Made by a program: the position numbers and the translations under genes
Shown here: piece after piece, positions 6,766-14,652 of the stretch
How the letters are laid out: every line of letters starts with the position of its first letter
Position numbering within the stretch: position 1 is the stretch's first letter
Origin: an uncultured Chromatiaceae bacterium
GTDB taxonomy: Bacteria; Pseudomonadota; Gammaproteobacteria; Enterobacterales; Alteromonadaceae
Length of the DNA: 17,081 nucleotides
Direction of reading: 5' to 3'
Assembly (NCBI GenBank): GCA_946482615.1
Contig: CAMLSF010000082.1
Location: 1 to 17,081, forward strand
The notes under the pieces: generated by a model
Databases searched by the model: none
What the model was told of the DNA's origin: nothing
What the model saw: the letters and a program-made list of their open reading frames with translations, nothing else

Positions 6766-7158
6766 TTAATGCTGGTGACCACAGTCATGGTCACAATGTT
6801 CGCCGTGTTCATCATCAAAATCGTCATCGCCGTCCTGATGTTGCATCACACCCCAGCCATCGTTGTGGCCACCAAATTTTTTCGCAAACTTATCCAGTTC
6901 AGCTTCACGTGCTGTGATGGCTGCATGTTCAGGTACCATGGTCTGACTGACGATCAGTTCCCATTGTTCCAAATCGTTAAAGTGCAGTTCCACTTCGCCT
7001 TGCAGTTCAGTGGCAACTAAGGCTGCCATGGCTTTTTCAGCCTGATCTTTGTTTTTAAATACCAGATAAAAATCTATGGCCAGAGGCTCACTTAAATCTA
7101 TTCCGGCGTCCATCAAGGCACGCAGCATATCGCCATTGCCGTCATCAGGAAATTGCAT
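6766..7158 (-). CDS. rraB: RraB family protein (ribonuclease E inhibitor type) with His/Asp-rich tail
   Basis: A 130-residue protein of the RraB fold. Family features seen are the start FPDDGNGDMLRALMDAGIDLSEP, IDFYLVFKN, the tryptophan-containing strand LEQWELIVSQTMVPEHAAIT, and the end signature GGHNDGWGVM (residues about 96-105). E. coli RraB binds RNase E and alters its cleavage choice, but this protein is of the shorter branch, so that role is inferred. The tail from about residue 107 is unusual: a run of Asp followed by HGEHCDHDCGHQH, with five His and two Cys in 13 residues, which looks able to bind metal. It is first in the run with the YebC gene, yjjX and the FMN reductase gene. Confidence 0.72.
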   Translation of the reverse strand: MQFPDDGNGDMLRALMDAGIDLSEPLAIDFYLVFKNKDQAEKAMAALVATELQGEVELHFNDLEQWELIVSQTMVPEHAAITAREAELDKFAKKFGGHNDGWGVMQHQDGDDDFDDEHGEHCDHDCGHQH

Positions 7159-7220
7159 GGTCCGCTCTCCACATCAGGTTAATAGGCCGACCCGGTAGGC
7201 CCAGTGCGGCAAGTGGCCGG

Positions 7221-7229
7221 ATTATAGCA
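7221..7229 (-). promoter_or_regulatory. Extended -10 promoter of the rraB-yebC-yjjX run
   Basis: On - the sequence TGCTATAAT is a perfect -10 hexamer with the extended TGn motif. No good -35 is seen at 17 nt spacing, which fits an extended -10 promoter. Transcription would start near 7214, giving a leader of about 55 nt to the start codon at 7158. Confidence 0.55.
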
Positions 7230-7326
7230 ATATTTTCTGGCGTCTGGGTATGGCAATCTGGTGTTGAACTTGACCCATGTCACGGATAGTTGCAGACTCT
7301 TGCATCACCTTTTTAGTGAGTTTGTA

Positions 7327-7887
7327 ATGATGAAAAAACTAGTCTGGCTTCTGTTGTTGAGTATCAGTTCACCGCTTTGGGCTTGCCTGCATGCCAGTCA
7401 TGGCACACATGGTATGGTGTTATTGCGGGTGGAAAACCAGCTGATAGCCTCTCACTTGCCTTTGCCCTCTGGTAAACATGCCCATCAGATTGTACTTCAG
7501 GTCAGTGCTGAACTGCCGGCTCAGATCGAGCAGGCTCTGCGCGAAAAAGGCTTGGTGACACTGGAGCCAGAAGCCTTTGCGCTTAAGGATTTACAACAAG
7601 GCAAGCTCAAAAGCTTTCATGCGAAAGTCTATCTTGGACATTTTGAGCGCGGTGGTCAGGCGCTGGGAGCTGTGACAGTGCTGGTGCAACAAAAGCTGTT
7701 GGACAAAGCTGTGGGCGAAGTGGCAGATCAGGACGGCGTTTACCTTATACCGCTCACGCAGGGGGAGCTGCTGGTGAAAGCTATTGCAGGCGAGGGCTCA
7801 GTGGATGAAATTTTGTATCAGGCCAAAGGTAAAAAAGCAGAACAACTTTATTTTGAAAGTGCAGATTTTGCACCTCAAGAGAAGTAA
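7327..7887 (+). CDS. Secreted protein of unknown function
   Basis: I take the first of two tandem ATG codons (7327), giving 186 residues. The upstream extension to 7261 would bury the signal peptide MMKKLVWLLLLSISSPLWA. Cleavage is likely before C20; PLWAC is only loosely like a lipobox because Trp sits at -2, so lipid attachment is possible but unproven. Just after it come HASHGTHGMVLLRVENQLIASHLPLPSGKHAHQ, with six His in about 30 residues, suggesting a metal or surface role (inference), then an all-beta-looking region with a basic end (KGKKAE). The family is not recognised. sixA follows after 6 nt, so the two form an operon. Confidence 0.7.
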   Translation: MMKKLVWLLLLSISSPLWACLHASHGTHGMVLLRVENQLIASHLPLPSGKHAHQIVLQVSAELPAQIEQALREKGLVTLEPEAFALKDLQQGKLKSFHAKVYLGHFERGGQALGAVTVLVQQKLLDKAVGEVADQDGVYLIPLTQGELLVKAIAGEGSVDEILYQAKGKKAEQLYFESADFAPQEK

Positions 7888-7893
7888 CACCTG

Positions 7894-8364
7894 ATGTTGC
7901 TGTATTTAGTGCGTCATGCCACTGCACAGGACAGAGCTTTAGGTGTGCCGGACCCAAGTCGCCATTTAATAGACAAAGGCATTAAACAAAGCCAAAAACT
8001 GGCTGAATTTTGTAAAAAACAGCAGTTAAAACCACAGCTGCTGCTGACCAGCCCTTTAGTCAGGGCCGAACAAACTGCGGTGTTGTTGCATCAGCATGCC
8101 AACTGGCCAGAACCTCAAAAGCAGGCCTGGTTGATTATTGATACTCTGCCGGAGGTTCAGCTCAAGGCGTTAACAGAGTTGGTACAACAAGGGGTTGAGT
8201 CAGTTTGCTGTGTAGGTCATGAGCCTGATATTTCTGCTTTGCTGGCGTTGTTACTCAATACAGACGCCAGGCATTTTTTTATTAAAAAGGCCTCCATCAC
8301 AGCCCTTGAGATCCAACCTTATCAGGCTGTATTACTTTGGTCTTTGCCAGTGGCTTTGCTGTAA
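7894..8364 (+). CDS. sixA: Phosphohistidine phosphatase SixA
   Basis: A 156-residue histidine phosphatase-superfamily enzyme. SixA removes phosphate from histidine; in E. coli the targets discussed are the HPt domain of ArcB and NPr of the nitrogen phosphotransferase system. Seen: the catalytic LVRHA with R7 and H8, LTSPLVRAEQT with R57, and VGHEPD with H109, all expected positions. Length matches E. coli SixA (161). It lies 6 nt after the secreted-protein gene. The last 43 nt of the gene overlap the 3' end of the oppositely oriented acpH, so the two mRNAs are complementary there. Confidence 0.9.
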   Translation: MLLYLVRHATAQDRALGVPDPSRHLIDKGIKQSQKLAEFCKKQQLKPQLLLTSPLVRAEQTAVLLHQHANWPEPQKQAWLIIDTLPEVQLKALTELVQQGVESVCCVGHEPDISALLALLLNTDARHFFIKKASITALEIQPYQAVLLWSLPVALL

Positions 8365-8969
8365 CGCTCAAAGGCCAGAAGCGGGTTTTGTTCTATCCCG
8401 GCCTGTTGAATAAACTGCTGGAGCTGCGGAAAAAAGTTCAAAAATACCTCTTCTGTTTGTACCTGAAGCCCAGGCAGTTCATCAGCGATTAATGCATAAC
8501 GGGCGGTAAAGCGGCCACGGGCAGCCATACGGCGCAGCGAATACTGAATACCTTCAAGTTGCGCATAGTTGCCAAACCAGTCTTGTTCAGTCACAGCGCT
8601 AAAAGTGCTGGCCATAGCGTCAGGCATCTGCGGCAAATCATTTTGCAAGCTGCGGTATAGTTGAGCTTTGTACTCTGTAAACTCTGAATCATAAAAATGC
8701 TTCCAGTATTTAATCAGGCAAAAATCAAACAGCATATCCAGTGTTATAGGAGCAAAACGTCGCATCTGAGGGCTGAACCACAAGCGGGCTGCTCTGACTT
8801 GCGGATGATGATCGGTAAACCAGTCCACAGCTCTGTGGTTATATAAACCAGCAGCAACAGGCGGGCTTAACATCTCCAGCCTGGTTCCATGGTAAAAATC
8901 GCCCAATAAATTGCCAATACGGGAATGGGTGTTGGGTTGTGCTAACAGCAGATGGGCCAGATAATTCAT
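8322..8969 (-). CDS. acpH: ACP phosphodiesterase (acyl carrier protein hydrolyase)
   Basis: It removes 4'-phosphopantetheine from holo-acyl carrier protein. With ATG at 8969 it has 215 residues (E. coli AcpH 193) and starts MNYLAHLLLA like the E. coli protein (MNFLAHLHLA). Shared motifs follow: GNLLGDFYHG, the metal-site-like GLYNHRAVDWFTDHHPQVR, and RRFAPITLDMLFDFCL, then LEGIQYSLRRMAARG near the middle and FFPQLQQFI near the end. A TTG seven codons upstream (8990) is an unlikely start. The ribosome binding site is weak. The 3' end overlaps sixA by 43 nt; the extra C-terminal residues relative to E. coli lie in that overlap. Confidence 0.9.
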   Translation of the reverse strand: MNYLAHLLLAQPNTHSRIGNLLGDFYHGTRLEMLSPPVAAGLYNHRAVDWFTDHHPQVRAARLWFSPQMRRFAPITLDMLFDFCLIKYWKHFYDSEFTEYKAQLYRSLQNDLPQMPDAMASTFSAVTEQDWFGNYAQLEGIQYSLRRMAARGRFTARYALIADELPGLQVQTEEVFLNFFPQLQQFIQQAGIEQNPLLAFERYSKATGKDQSNTA

Positions 8970-9089
8970 TACAGCTAAAGATCTTTGCAAAAACTCTGTT
9001 TAGTCTAAGGCAAAAAAGATGTATTTGCTGAACTAATCCGCTATAAGTAAGTGTCTTAAAATGAACAGAAATACAAAGGGATAGATTTG

Positions 9090-9692
9090 ATGAAACAAGG
9101 GGTTTTGTTGATCGCTGCACTGGCGCTTACTGGATGTAGCAGCATCAGCCCAGAGGAATGTCAGGTTGGTGACTGGTTTGCTATTGGCAAAACTGATGGT
9201 CAGCAAGGGATAGCCAGCAGTAAATTTCGCAGTTACCAAAAAGAATGCGCTGAACATGGCTTAAGTTCTGATTTTAGCGCCTATCAACAAGGGCATGCCG
9301 AAGGCGTGTTGTTGTATTGTACTTATGATGCAGGCCGGGAACTGGGCCAAAGTGGTGGTGCCTACAACAAAGTCTGTGCCGGTGCTTTAGAGCCTCAATT
9401 CCGTTTAGGTTATGACCGTGGCCGCAAATGGTATCAGGCTGAATCTGCTTTGTTGAATTTACAAAAAACCTTGCAGCAAAACGCGGACACTATTGATCAG
9501 CTTGAACAACGTATTGATGAGAACAGCAGAGAATTGAGTGTGCTGAAAGACAAACAGCAGAAACAACAACTGCTGGATGAAAATCGCAATTTACAGCAAG
9601 AGCTGCGGCAGTTAAATCAAATGCAGGGTCAGTTGCAACGCGATTTAAAACAAGCTGAACTGCAGTTTAGTTTGATCCAGCAAGGTGGCTAA
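9090..9692 (+). CDS. DUF2799 lipoprotein with coiled-coil tail
   Basis: With ATG at 9090 (AAGGG at 9076-9080) it has 200 residues. A TTG immediately upstream (9087) is also possible. The signal MKQGVLLIAALALTGC has a clean lipobox LTGC, with Cys16 followed by Ser, so an outer membrane lipoprotein is expected. The body follows the DUF2799 pattern: CQVGDWFAIGKTDGQQG, then CAEHGLSSDFSAYQQGHAEGVLLYCTYDAGRELGQSGG and YNKVC, ending FRLGYDRGRK. From about residue 125 to the end the protein is charged and Gln/Leu-rich with heptad-like spacing, a coiled coil. The function of the family is unknown. The next gene starts 3 nt after the stop. Confidence 0.8.
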   Translation: MKQGVLLIAALALTGCSSISPEECQVGDWFAIGKTDGQQGIASSKFRSYQKECAEHGLSSDFSAYQQGHAEGVLLYCTYDAGRELGQSGGAYNKVCAGALEPQFRLGYDRGRKWYQAESALLNLQKTLQQNADTIDQLEQRIDENSRELSVLKDKQQKQQLLDENRNLQQELRQLNQMQGQLQRDLKQAELQFSLIQQGG

Positions 9693-9695
9693 ACT

Positions 9696-10082
9696 ATGAA
9701 GTTTATGGTCAGCCTGCTGTGTATCTTTTCGTTATTAGCGCAGGCTGCGCCTCTGGATTTACTCTGGACCAGCGAAAAACTGCTGATCGCAGGGCAACAA
9801 AGCCGTCTTCCCCATCTCCCCCAATGGCCTGAAAAACAGGCCGATCTTATTGCTTATGGTATGACCGGTGTGATTCCTGCGGGTGTGAGTTGCCAGTTAG
9901 AACTCAGACTGCAGGAGGAATTACTGCTGAGTTTACCTTGTAGTAAACGCTATGTACTGGAACGGCCTGTGCGCATCACACCTGGTATGAGACTGGAATT
10001 GTTTTTACATAACACTAACCTGTTCAGCCCTGGTGAAGAAGTGGTGTTGCGTAACAGGTTGTCATTGGAAGTGGTCGATTAA
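9696..10082 (+). CDS. Small secreted protein of unknown function
   Basis: A 128-residue protein with a clear signal peptide (MKFMVSLLCIFSLLAQAAP, cleavage near residue 18). The mature part is beta-rich in appearance and has two cysteines (in GVSCQLELR and SLPCSKRYV) that could form a disulfide in the periplasm. The ribosome binding site AAGGTGG lies across the end of the lipoprotein gene, so the two are translated from one mRNA and probably act together. The family is not recognised. Its stop codon is 1 nt from that of the convergent EamA gene. Confidence 0.7.
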   Translation: MKFMVSLLCIFSLLAQAAPLDLLWTSEKLLIAGQQSRLPHLPQWPEKQADLIAYGMTGVIPAGVSCQLELRLQEELLLSLPCSKRYVLERPVRITPGMRLELFLHNTNLFSPGEEVVLRNRLSLEVVD

Positions 10083-10083
10083 A

Positions 10084-10950
10084 TTAGCCGGTTTTGGGGT
10101 GTTGACTCAACCAGGATTGTGCTACACCAGAGGCTAAAATCAGCAGAGCGCCCAGCCATTGCAGTGCGGACATAGGTTCGGCAAAAAGCAGCCAGGCGGC
10201 AATAATGACGACTACAGGTTCGAGATAAGCCAGGGTGCCAAAGACCCTGGTCGGTAAATGTTGAATGGCCTGCAGTGCAAACAGCAAAGCTAAAAAGCCC
10301 GGAAATAAACCTGCAACAAGAAGCCATGGCCACTGTTCCACTTCAGGCCAGGGTTGACCCGCCATCAAAGGCAAAACACAGCAAGCCCCCACCAACAGCT
10401 GATAAAAACTTTTGTGATACAAAGGCACAGTATCCGGTACTTTTTTGTTCAGCAAAATAAAAGCCGTATAAGTGAGTAAAGAGGCCAGTGCATACCAAAG
10501 TCCTTGTTGCTGTTCAATGCGACTGTCGATTTGAAACTCCTGTAACATAGCAAAACCAAAAAATGCCAATACAATCAACAATAAAGTACGGCTGGTTAGA
10601 CGCTCGGCAAACAAGAAGTGGGCGAGGATGGCCGATAATGCCGGCGCCAGATACACCAGCAAAATAGCCAGCGTCAGAGAAATAGTCTGAATAGCGGATA
10701 AAAAACATAAAATGAAACTGGCCAGCAGCGCCCCATTGATCACTACCACCACAGCTGGTGTGCCAGACAAGACAGGCAGCTGTCCTGTCAGTGTTAAATA
10801 CAAGGCCAGAATCACAGCTCCTAAACCCAGACGGTAAAAGGTCAGGCTGGCCGGATCCACTTCGCTGTAACGGGCTATCAGACCAATAGTGCCCATCATC
10901 ATTGCAGCCAAAGCAGCCATATAAAAATAGCGGTAAGACGAGAGGTTCAT
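10084..10950 (-). CDS. EamA family transporter (drug/metabolite superfamily)
   Basis: With ATG at 10950 it has 288 residues, the normal EamA length, and begins MNLSSYRYFYMAALAAMMMGTIGLIARYS, a typical first helix. Earlier starts at 11019 (ATG) and 11040 (TTG) would add an atypical N-terminal region; the site before 10950 is weak, so 11019 cannot be excluded. Ten hydrophobic helices in two EamA repeats are visible: FYRLGLGAVILALYLTL in the first repeat and GTLAYLEPVVVIIAAWLLFAEPMSALQWLGALLILASG as the second-repeat signature. Such proteins export or import small metabolites such as amino acids at the inner membrane. The substrate is not predictable. Confidence 0.85.
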   Translation of the reverse strand: MNLSSYRYFYMAALAAMMMGTIGLIARYSEVDPASLTFYRLGLGAVILALYLTLTGQLPVLSGTPAVVVVINGALLASFILCFLSAIQTISLTLAILLVYLAPALSAILAHFLFAERLTSRTLLLIVLAFFGFAMLQEFQIDSRIEQQQGLWYALASLLTYTAFILLNKKVPDTVPLYHKSFYQLLVGACCVLPLMAGQPWPEVEQWPWLLVAGLFPGFLALLFALQAIQHLPTRVFGTLAYLEPVVVIIAAWLLFAEPMSALQWLGALLILASGVAQSWLSQHPKTG

Positions 10951-11093
10951 GTAACAGACCACAACAGGAGATAAGGACAAGGCCGCCACTTTAACTGCCT
11001 GTTTTACACAATTCAACATGTTGATTTTCTTTGCTAACAACTCAAGCTTTTGCCTGCGTTTTGAGTGAAGCAGGTATCTAACTGCCTAATTCC

Positions 11094-12404
11094 CTAACAG
11101 AGTTTATGCTGAGTCAGAGCTGCTATAGTGCCAGTTACTGACTTGGATACCTGTTCTATCAGATCCTGAGATTGGTGCATTTGCTCCACAAGAGTGGCGC
11201 CATGCGATGCAAAAGTACTGACATTCCCCATTTTTTGCATAGCCTGGCTTGTTAGTTCCATATTTCTTACCACAACAGCTTCTATTTCCCGGGTTGAAGC
11301 ACTGGTTCGTGATGCAAGATTACGCACTTCATCAGCAACCACAGCAAAACCCCTGCCATGCTCACCGGCTCTGGCAGCTTCAATAGCGGCATTGAGTGCC
11401 AAAAGGTTCGTTTGATCTGCGATCGATCTGATGGTCGTGACTATGGCCGATATTTGTCTGGAGTCTTCATTCAAAGTCGAAATCTGGTGGGTTGCTTCTG
11501 CAATCTCTTTTGAAATGAGTGTTGAATTCTCTACCAGAGCCTGCATTTGCACTTTGCTGGACACTACAACTTCTACTGTCTCTAACGAGGCATTCATTGC
11601 TACATCAGCAGCATGTTTGATGGCTTGTTCGTGTTTCATATCGGCAGAGATATCAGAGGCAAATTTTATCACTTTAATAATTTTGCCATTGTCACCGTAA
11701 ATTGGATTGTAGGTCGCTTCCAGCCAAATCGATTGATTAGAGGAATTAAGCCGCTCAAAACGTCCTGATTTAAATTGGCCTTTGGCTAGCTCAGACCAGA
11801 AATGCGGGTACTGCTGATAAAAGTCGGCAGTACAGAATATTTTGTGATGCTTGCCTTTGATTTGCGGCAGGCTATAACCCACAGAGTGCAAAAAATTTTC
11901 GTTGGCATTAATAATAGTACCGTCTGGTTCAAACTCGATTACGGCCTGAGACTTATGCAAAGCCAGAATTATGGCGTGCTGATCTTTCAGTTGCGCAGTT
12001 TTTTCTGTCACGTCACTGGCAAATTTTACAATACGCACCACTTTATCCCCTTCCATCACAGGAAAGTAGGTAGCTTCCAGCGCTATCGCGGAGCCATCTT
12101 TTTTGTAGCGTGTAAAGGTCTTTGAATGCGGAATACCCTGAGCCAGACTTTGCCAGAACTTTGTATAGTCGGTGCTGCGCACATAATGCATATCGCAGAA
12201 CATTTTATGATGTTGGCCGATGATTTCATCCTGGCTGTAGTCTACGACGGCAAGAAACAAATCGTTGGCTTCGAGGATAAAACCTTGAGGATCAAAAACT
12301 ATTAACGGAATTTGTTTTTGAACTGCTTTGTAAAAGAGCTCAGCAGGTGATGTCTTGGCAGACAATGGCTTAGGTTTCATGAATTGAAAAATGCTGTTCA
12401 ACAT
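11094..12404 (-). CDS. Soluble chemoreceptor with two PAS domains (BdlA-like)
   Basis: A 436-residue protein without membrane helices: PAS1 about 24-135, PAS2 about 145-255, then a methyl-accepting signalling domain (about 260-436) whose tip [35 protein letters not shown] is at 327-361. Layout and PAS wording (HHKMFC, Fx[22 protein letters not shown]) match P. aeruginosa BdlA, which promotes biofilm dispersion in response to environmental cues and c-di-GMP. Both PAS units carry Cys after the HH pair (C70, C191). It would contact CheA/CheW through the tip. No CheR-tether pentapeptide is at the C-terminus. ATG at 12404 has GAGGG 8 nt upstream. Ligand (heme, flavin or none) is unknown. It is divergent from a second PAS receptor. 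Confidence 0.88.
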   Translation of the reverse strand: MLNSIFQFMKPKPLSAKTSPAELFYKAVQKQIPLIVFDPQGFILEANDLFLAVVDYSQDEIIGQHHKMFCDMHYVRSTDYTKFWQSLAQGIPHSKTFTRYKKDGSAIALEATYFPVMEGDKVVRIVKFASDVTEKTAQLKDQHAIILALHKSQAVIEFEPDGTIINANENFLHSVGYSLPQIKGKHHKIFCTADFYQQYPHFWSELAKGQFKSGRFERLNSSNQSIWLEATYNPIYGDNGKIIKVIKFASDISADMKHEQAIKHAADVAMNASLETVEVVVSSKVQMQALVENSTLISKEIAEATHQISTLNEDSRQISAIVTTIRSIADQTNLLALNAAIEAARAGEHGRGFAVVADEVRNLASRTSASTREIEAVVVRNMELTSQAMQKMGNVSTFASHGATLVEQMHQSQDLIEQVSKSVTGTIAALTQHKLC

Positions 12405-12870
12405 GGAACAAGCCCTCGCTGTGAAGTAACTACTTAGGTGTAAACAGCAACGAGGTTTAAAACCAGATTCGCTGTACAGTTTCGCTTTGTCGTGCCAGGA
12501 TTTGTTGATAATTTATAGGACATAAGGGACAAAGTCAACAAAATGATAAAATTGATTATATTTGCATTCTGGGTCATGGTTTAGATCTGGTTGTTTTAAG
12601 GACTGCCAGATCCACATTGGAGTGGGTGTTAAATTGAGATTAGAACACCTCACTGAGCAGGCTTATGTAAAGATGTAAAAACAGCAGCGTGAGATATTTG
12701 CAGCTTCGTTTTACTGGTCGTGCGTAACTTTCTGGCTTGAGCCTGAATCTCGCTCAAAAAATTTGCGGCATAAAGAAAATTAGAGCTTTTTCCTGTACTA
12801 AATCAATCACCTGCCTATAGTTATCAAAGTACCAATTCAAGTGACATCTGGAGCAAGGAAGTGTGTGATT
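12405..12870. promoter_or_regulatory. Divergent control region between two chemoreceptor genes
   Basis: 466 nt without a credible gene. On -, TTGACT (12533-12538) and TATAAA (12512-12517), spaced 15 nt, form a candidate promoter for the two-PAS receptor. A dyad GATCTGG (12584-12590) / CCAGATC (12606-12612) with a 15-nt loop lies near the middle and could be an operator. No clear sigma-28 (flagellar) promoter is seen: TAAA and GCCTATAG occur on + near 12802-12819, but the spacing is too short. AGGAAG at 12856-12861 is the ribosome binding site of the + gene. Confidence 0.4.
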
Positions 12871-14622
12871 ATGTTTGGTTTAAATTCCAATTCGGACAAT
12901 ATAGTAAACGCCATTAATGCAACTCAGGCGGTGATCCAATTTTCGCTGGATGGACATATAGAGCATGCCAACGACAATTTTCTGAAGCTGATGGGGTATC
13001 AGTTGCAGGAGGTTAAAGGTAAACACCACAGTATATTTGTCGAACCAGACACTGCCAGAGCTGCGGACTATCAGCAATTTTGGGCAGACTTGCGTAGCGG
13101 TAAATCTAAAACAGCCGAATTTAAACGTATTGCTAAAAGTGGCAAAGAAGTTTGGATCCAGGCGTCTTACACGCCCATTTTTAAAAATGGCAAAGTACAT
13201 AAGGTGATTAAGTTTGCCTCCGATGTGACAGAGCAGGTGGCCAAACAGGCCAACTTTGAATCCCAGTTGCAGGCCATTCACAGAGCCCAGGCTGTGATTG
13301 AATTTGATCTGGATGGGAAAATTTTGTTTGCCAACCCCAATTTCCTGAATTTAATGGGCTATAGCCTGAAAGAGGTGACAGGCCAGCACCACCGTATTTT
13401 TGTTGACCCTAAAGAATCAGCCTCAAGCAGTTACGCCGATTTCTGGCGACGTTTAAAAGAAGGGCAGTATCAGACAGCAGAATACAAAAGATTCACCAAA
13501 ACTGGCAAAGAAGTATGGATCCACGCCACTTACAACCCGATCAAAGGGCCTGATGGCAAAGTGTTGAAAATAGTGAAATTTGCCAGTGATATCAGCCATG
13601 AAGTAGAGCAGAAAAAAGAATTCCGGCTGCTTTCTATGGTGGCCAATGAGACGGACAATGCGGTGTTGATTTCCTCGGCGGACAGACGGATCCAATACGT
13701 CAATAAAGGTTTTAGTCAGATGACGGGCTATGGTCAGCATGAAGTGTTGGGGCATATAGCCAGAGAGTTTTTGGTCGGACCAAAAACAGATCCTGTGACT
13801 AAAGAGCGGATTGAAGCCGAATTAAGTGCGCCCCGGGCTTTTTATGATGAAATTGAAATTCATCGCAAAGATGGTTCGTCTTTGTGGATTTCAGTCACCA
13901 GCAACCCTGTCTACGATGAACAGGGCCAGCATAGTCATTACATTGCAATTCTGGCGGATATCAGCAAAGTAAAATCTTCAGCTTTGGAATATCAAATTCG
14001 ATTTCAGGCGATCAGCCAGTCGAATCTGATGCTGGAATGGAATAATGCCGGGCAACTGGTGGAAATCAATGATTATCCACAGCGTCAGTTTAAGATGGAT
14101 AATGAGCAATTCAGTCGTGCTGTGGCAGACTGGCGCAGTTTTCTGAATCAGGATCAGGCGGCCAAAGTACTGGCAGGACAGAGTGTGGTGGCGGACATCC
14201 ATATTCAGGCGAACGGCAAACAACTGGGAATAGCGGCAACCTTTTGTGCAGTCCGGGATACCTATGGTGAGTTGCAGAAAATTATTATGTTTGGCTCTGA
14301 TATTTCGGAGCGTTTATTAGTAGTGCAAACCAGTGATTCAGTGATGTCTGAACTGGTAAGTTCAGGCCAGAGTATCAACAATATGGTGTCTTCTATTAAT
14401 TCTATCGCCGATCAAACCAACCTGCTGGCGCTTAATGCTGCTATTGAAGCCGCAAGGGCAGGTGAAGCGGGGCGGGGCTTTTCTGTGGTCGCCGATGAGG
14501 TACGGAGTCTGGCGTCTAAAGCCAGTGCTTCAGCCAGTGAAATTAATTCGGTGGTAGGGAAAAATCAGTCGTTGCTCAATAGCTTATCTGAAACCTTAAA
14601 TAAGCTAAATAAAAGGGATTAA
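12871..14622 (+). CDS. Soluble four-PAS chemoreceptor with very short signalling hairpin
   Basis: I chose ATG 12871 (583 residues, AGGAAG 9 nt upstream) over GTG 12841. There are no membrane helices. PAS1 (about 10-122) and PAS2 (about 131-243) are BdlA-type and lie at an exact 121-residue offset, e.g. GKEVWI at 91 and 212. PAS3 (about 252-367) has a longer loop ([16 protein letters not shown]). PAS4 (about 375-480) is degenerate but ends in MFGSDIS. The signalling part is only about 100 residues: a short N-arm (482-511), the tip [35 protein letters not shown] (511-545), and a short C-arm to the end. Methylation helices appear absent, so adaptation by CheR/CheB is doubtful. The sequence after the stop shows no receptor-like residues, so this is not a frameshift. 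Confidence 0.88.
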   Translation: MFGLNSNSDNIVNAINATQAVIQFSLDGHIEHANDNFLKLMGYQLQEVKGKHHSIFVEPDTARAADYQQFWADLRSGKSKTAEFKRIAKSGKEVWIQASYTPIFKNGKVHKVIKFASDVTEQVAKQANFESQLQAIHRAQAVIEFDLDGKILFANPNFLNLMGYSLKEVTGQHHRIFVDPKESASSSYADFWRRLKEGQYQTAEYKRFTKTGKEVWIHATYNPIKGPDGKVLKIVKFASDISHEVEQKKEFRLLSMVANETDNAVLISSADRRIQYVNKGFSQMTGYGQHEVLGHIAREFLVGPKTDPVTKERIEAELSAPRAFYDEIEIHRKDGSSLWISVTSNPVYDEQGQHSHYIAILADISKVKSSALEYQIRFQAISQSNLMLEWNNAGQLVEINDYPQRQFKMDNEQFSRAVADWRSFLNQDQAAKVLAGQSVVADIHIQANGKQLGIAATFCAVRDTYGELQKIIMFGSDISERLLVVQTSDSVMSELVSSGQSINNMVSSINSIADQTNLLALNAAIEAARAGEAGRGFSVVADEVRSLASKASASASEINSVVGKNQSLLNSLSETLNKLNKRD

Positions 14623-14652
14623 GCCTTTTCTGATGCAAGTATCAGTGGAGAT

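Noticed and set aside
7261..7326. N-terminal extension of the secreted protein
   Set aside because: It would place 22 residues before an ideal signal peptide that begins at the tandem ATG codons.
10951..11040. N-terminal extension of the EamA protein
   Set aside because: The 288-residue form fits the family; the extension starts with TTG or an ATG without a good ribosome binding site.
12800..12821. Possible flagellar sigma-28 promoter for the four-PAS receptor
   Set aside because: TAAA and GCCTATAG are present, but the gap is about 10 nt instead of about 15, and the second element is imperfect.
12880..13281. 133-codon open frame on - inside the receptor gene, with similar ones at 13453-13755 and 13978-14223
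   Set aside because: They are antisense to a well-supported chemoreceptor gene, and their translations resemble no protein family.
14580..14652. Frameshifted continuation of the four-PAS receptor
   Set aside because: The sequence after the stop shows no receptor-like residues in the same frame and a strong terminator begins 30 nt later.
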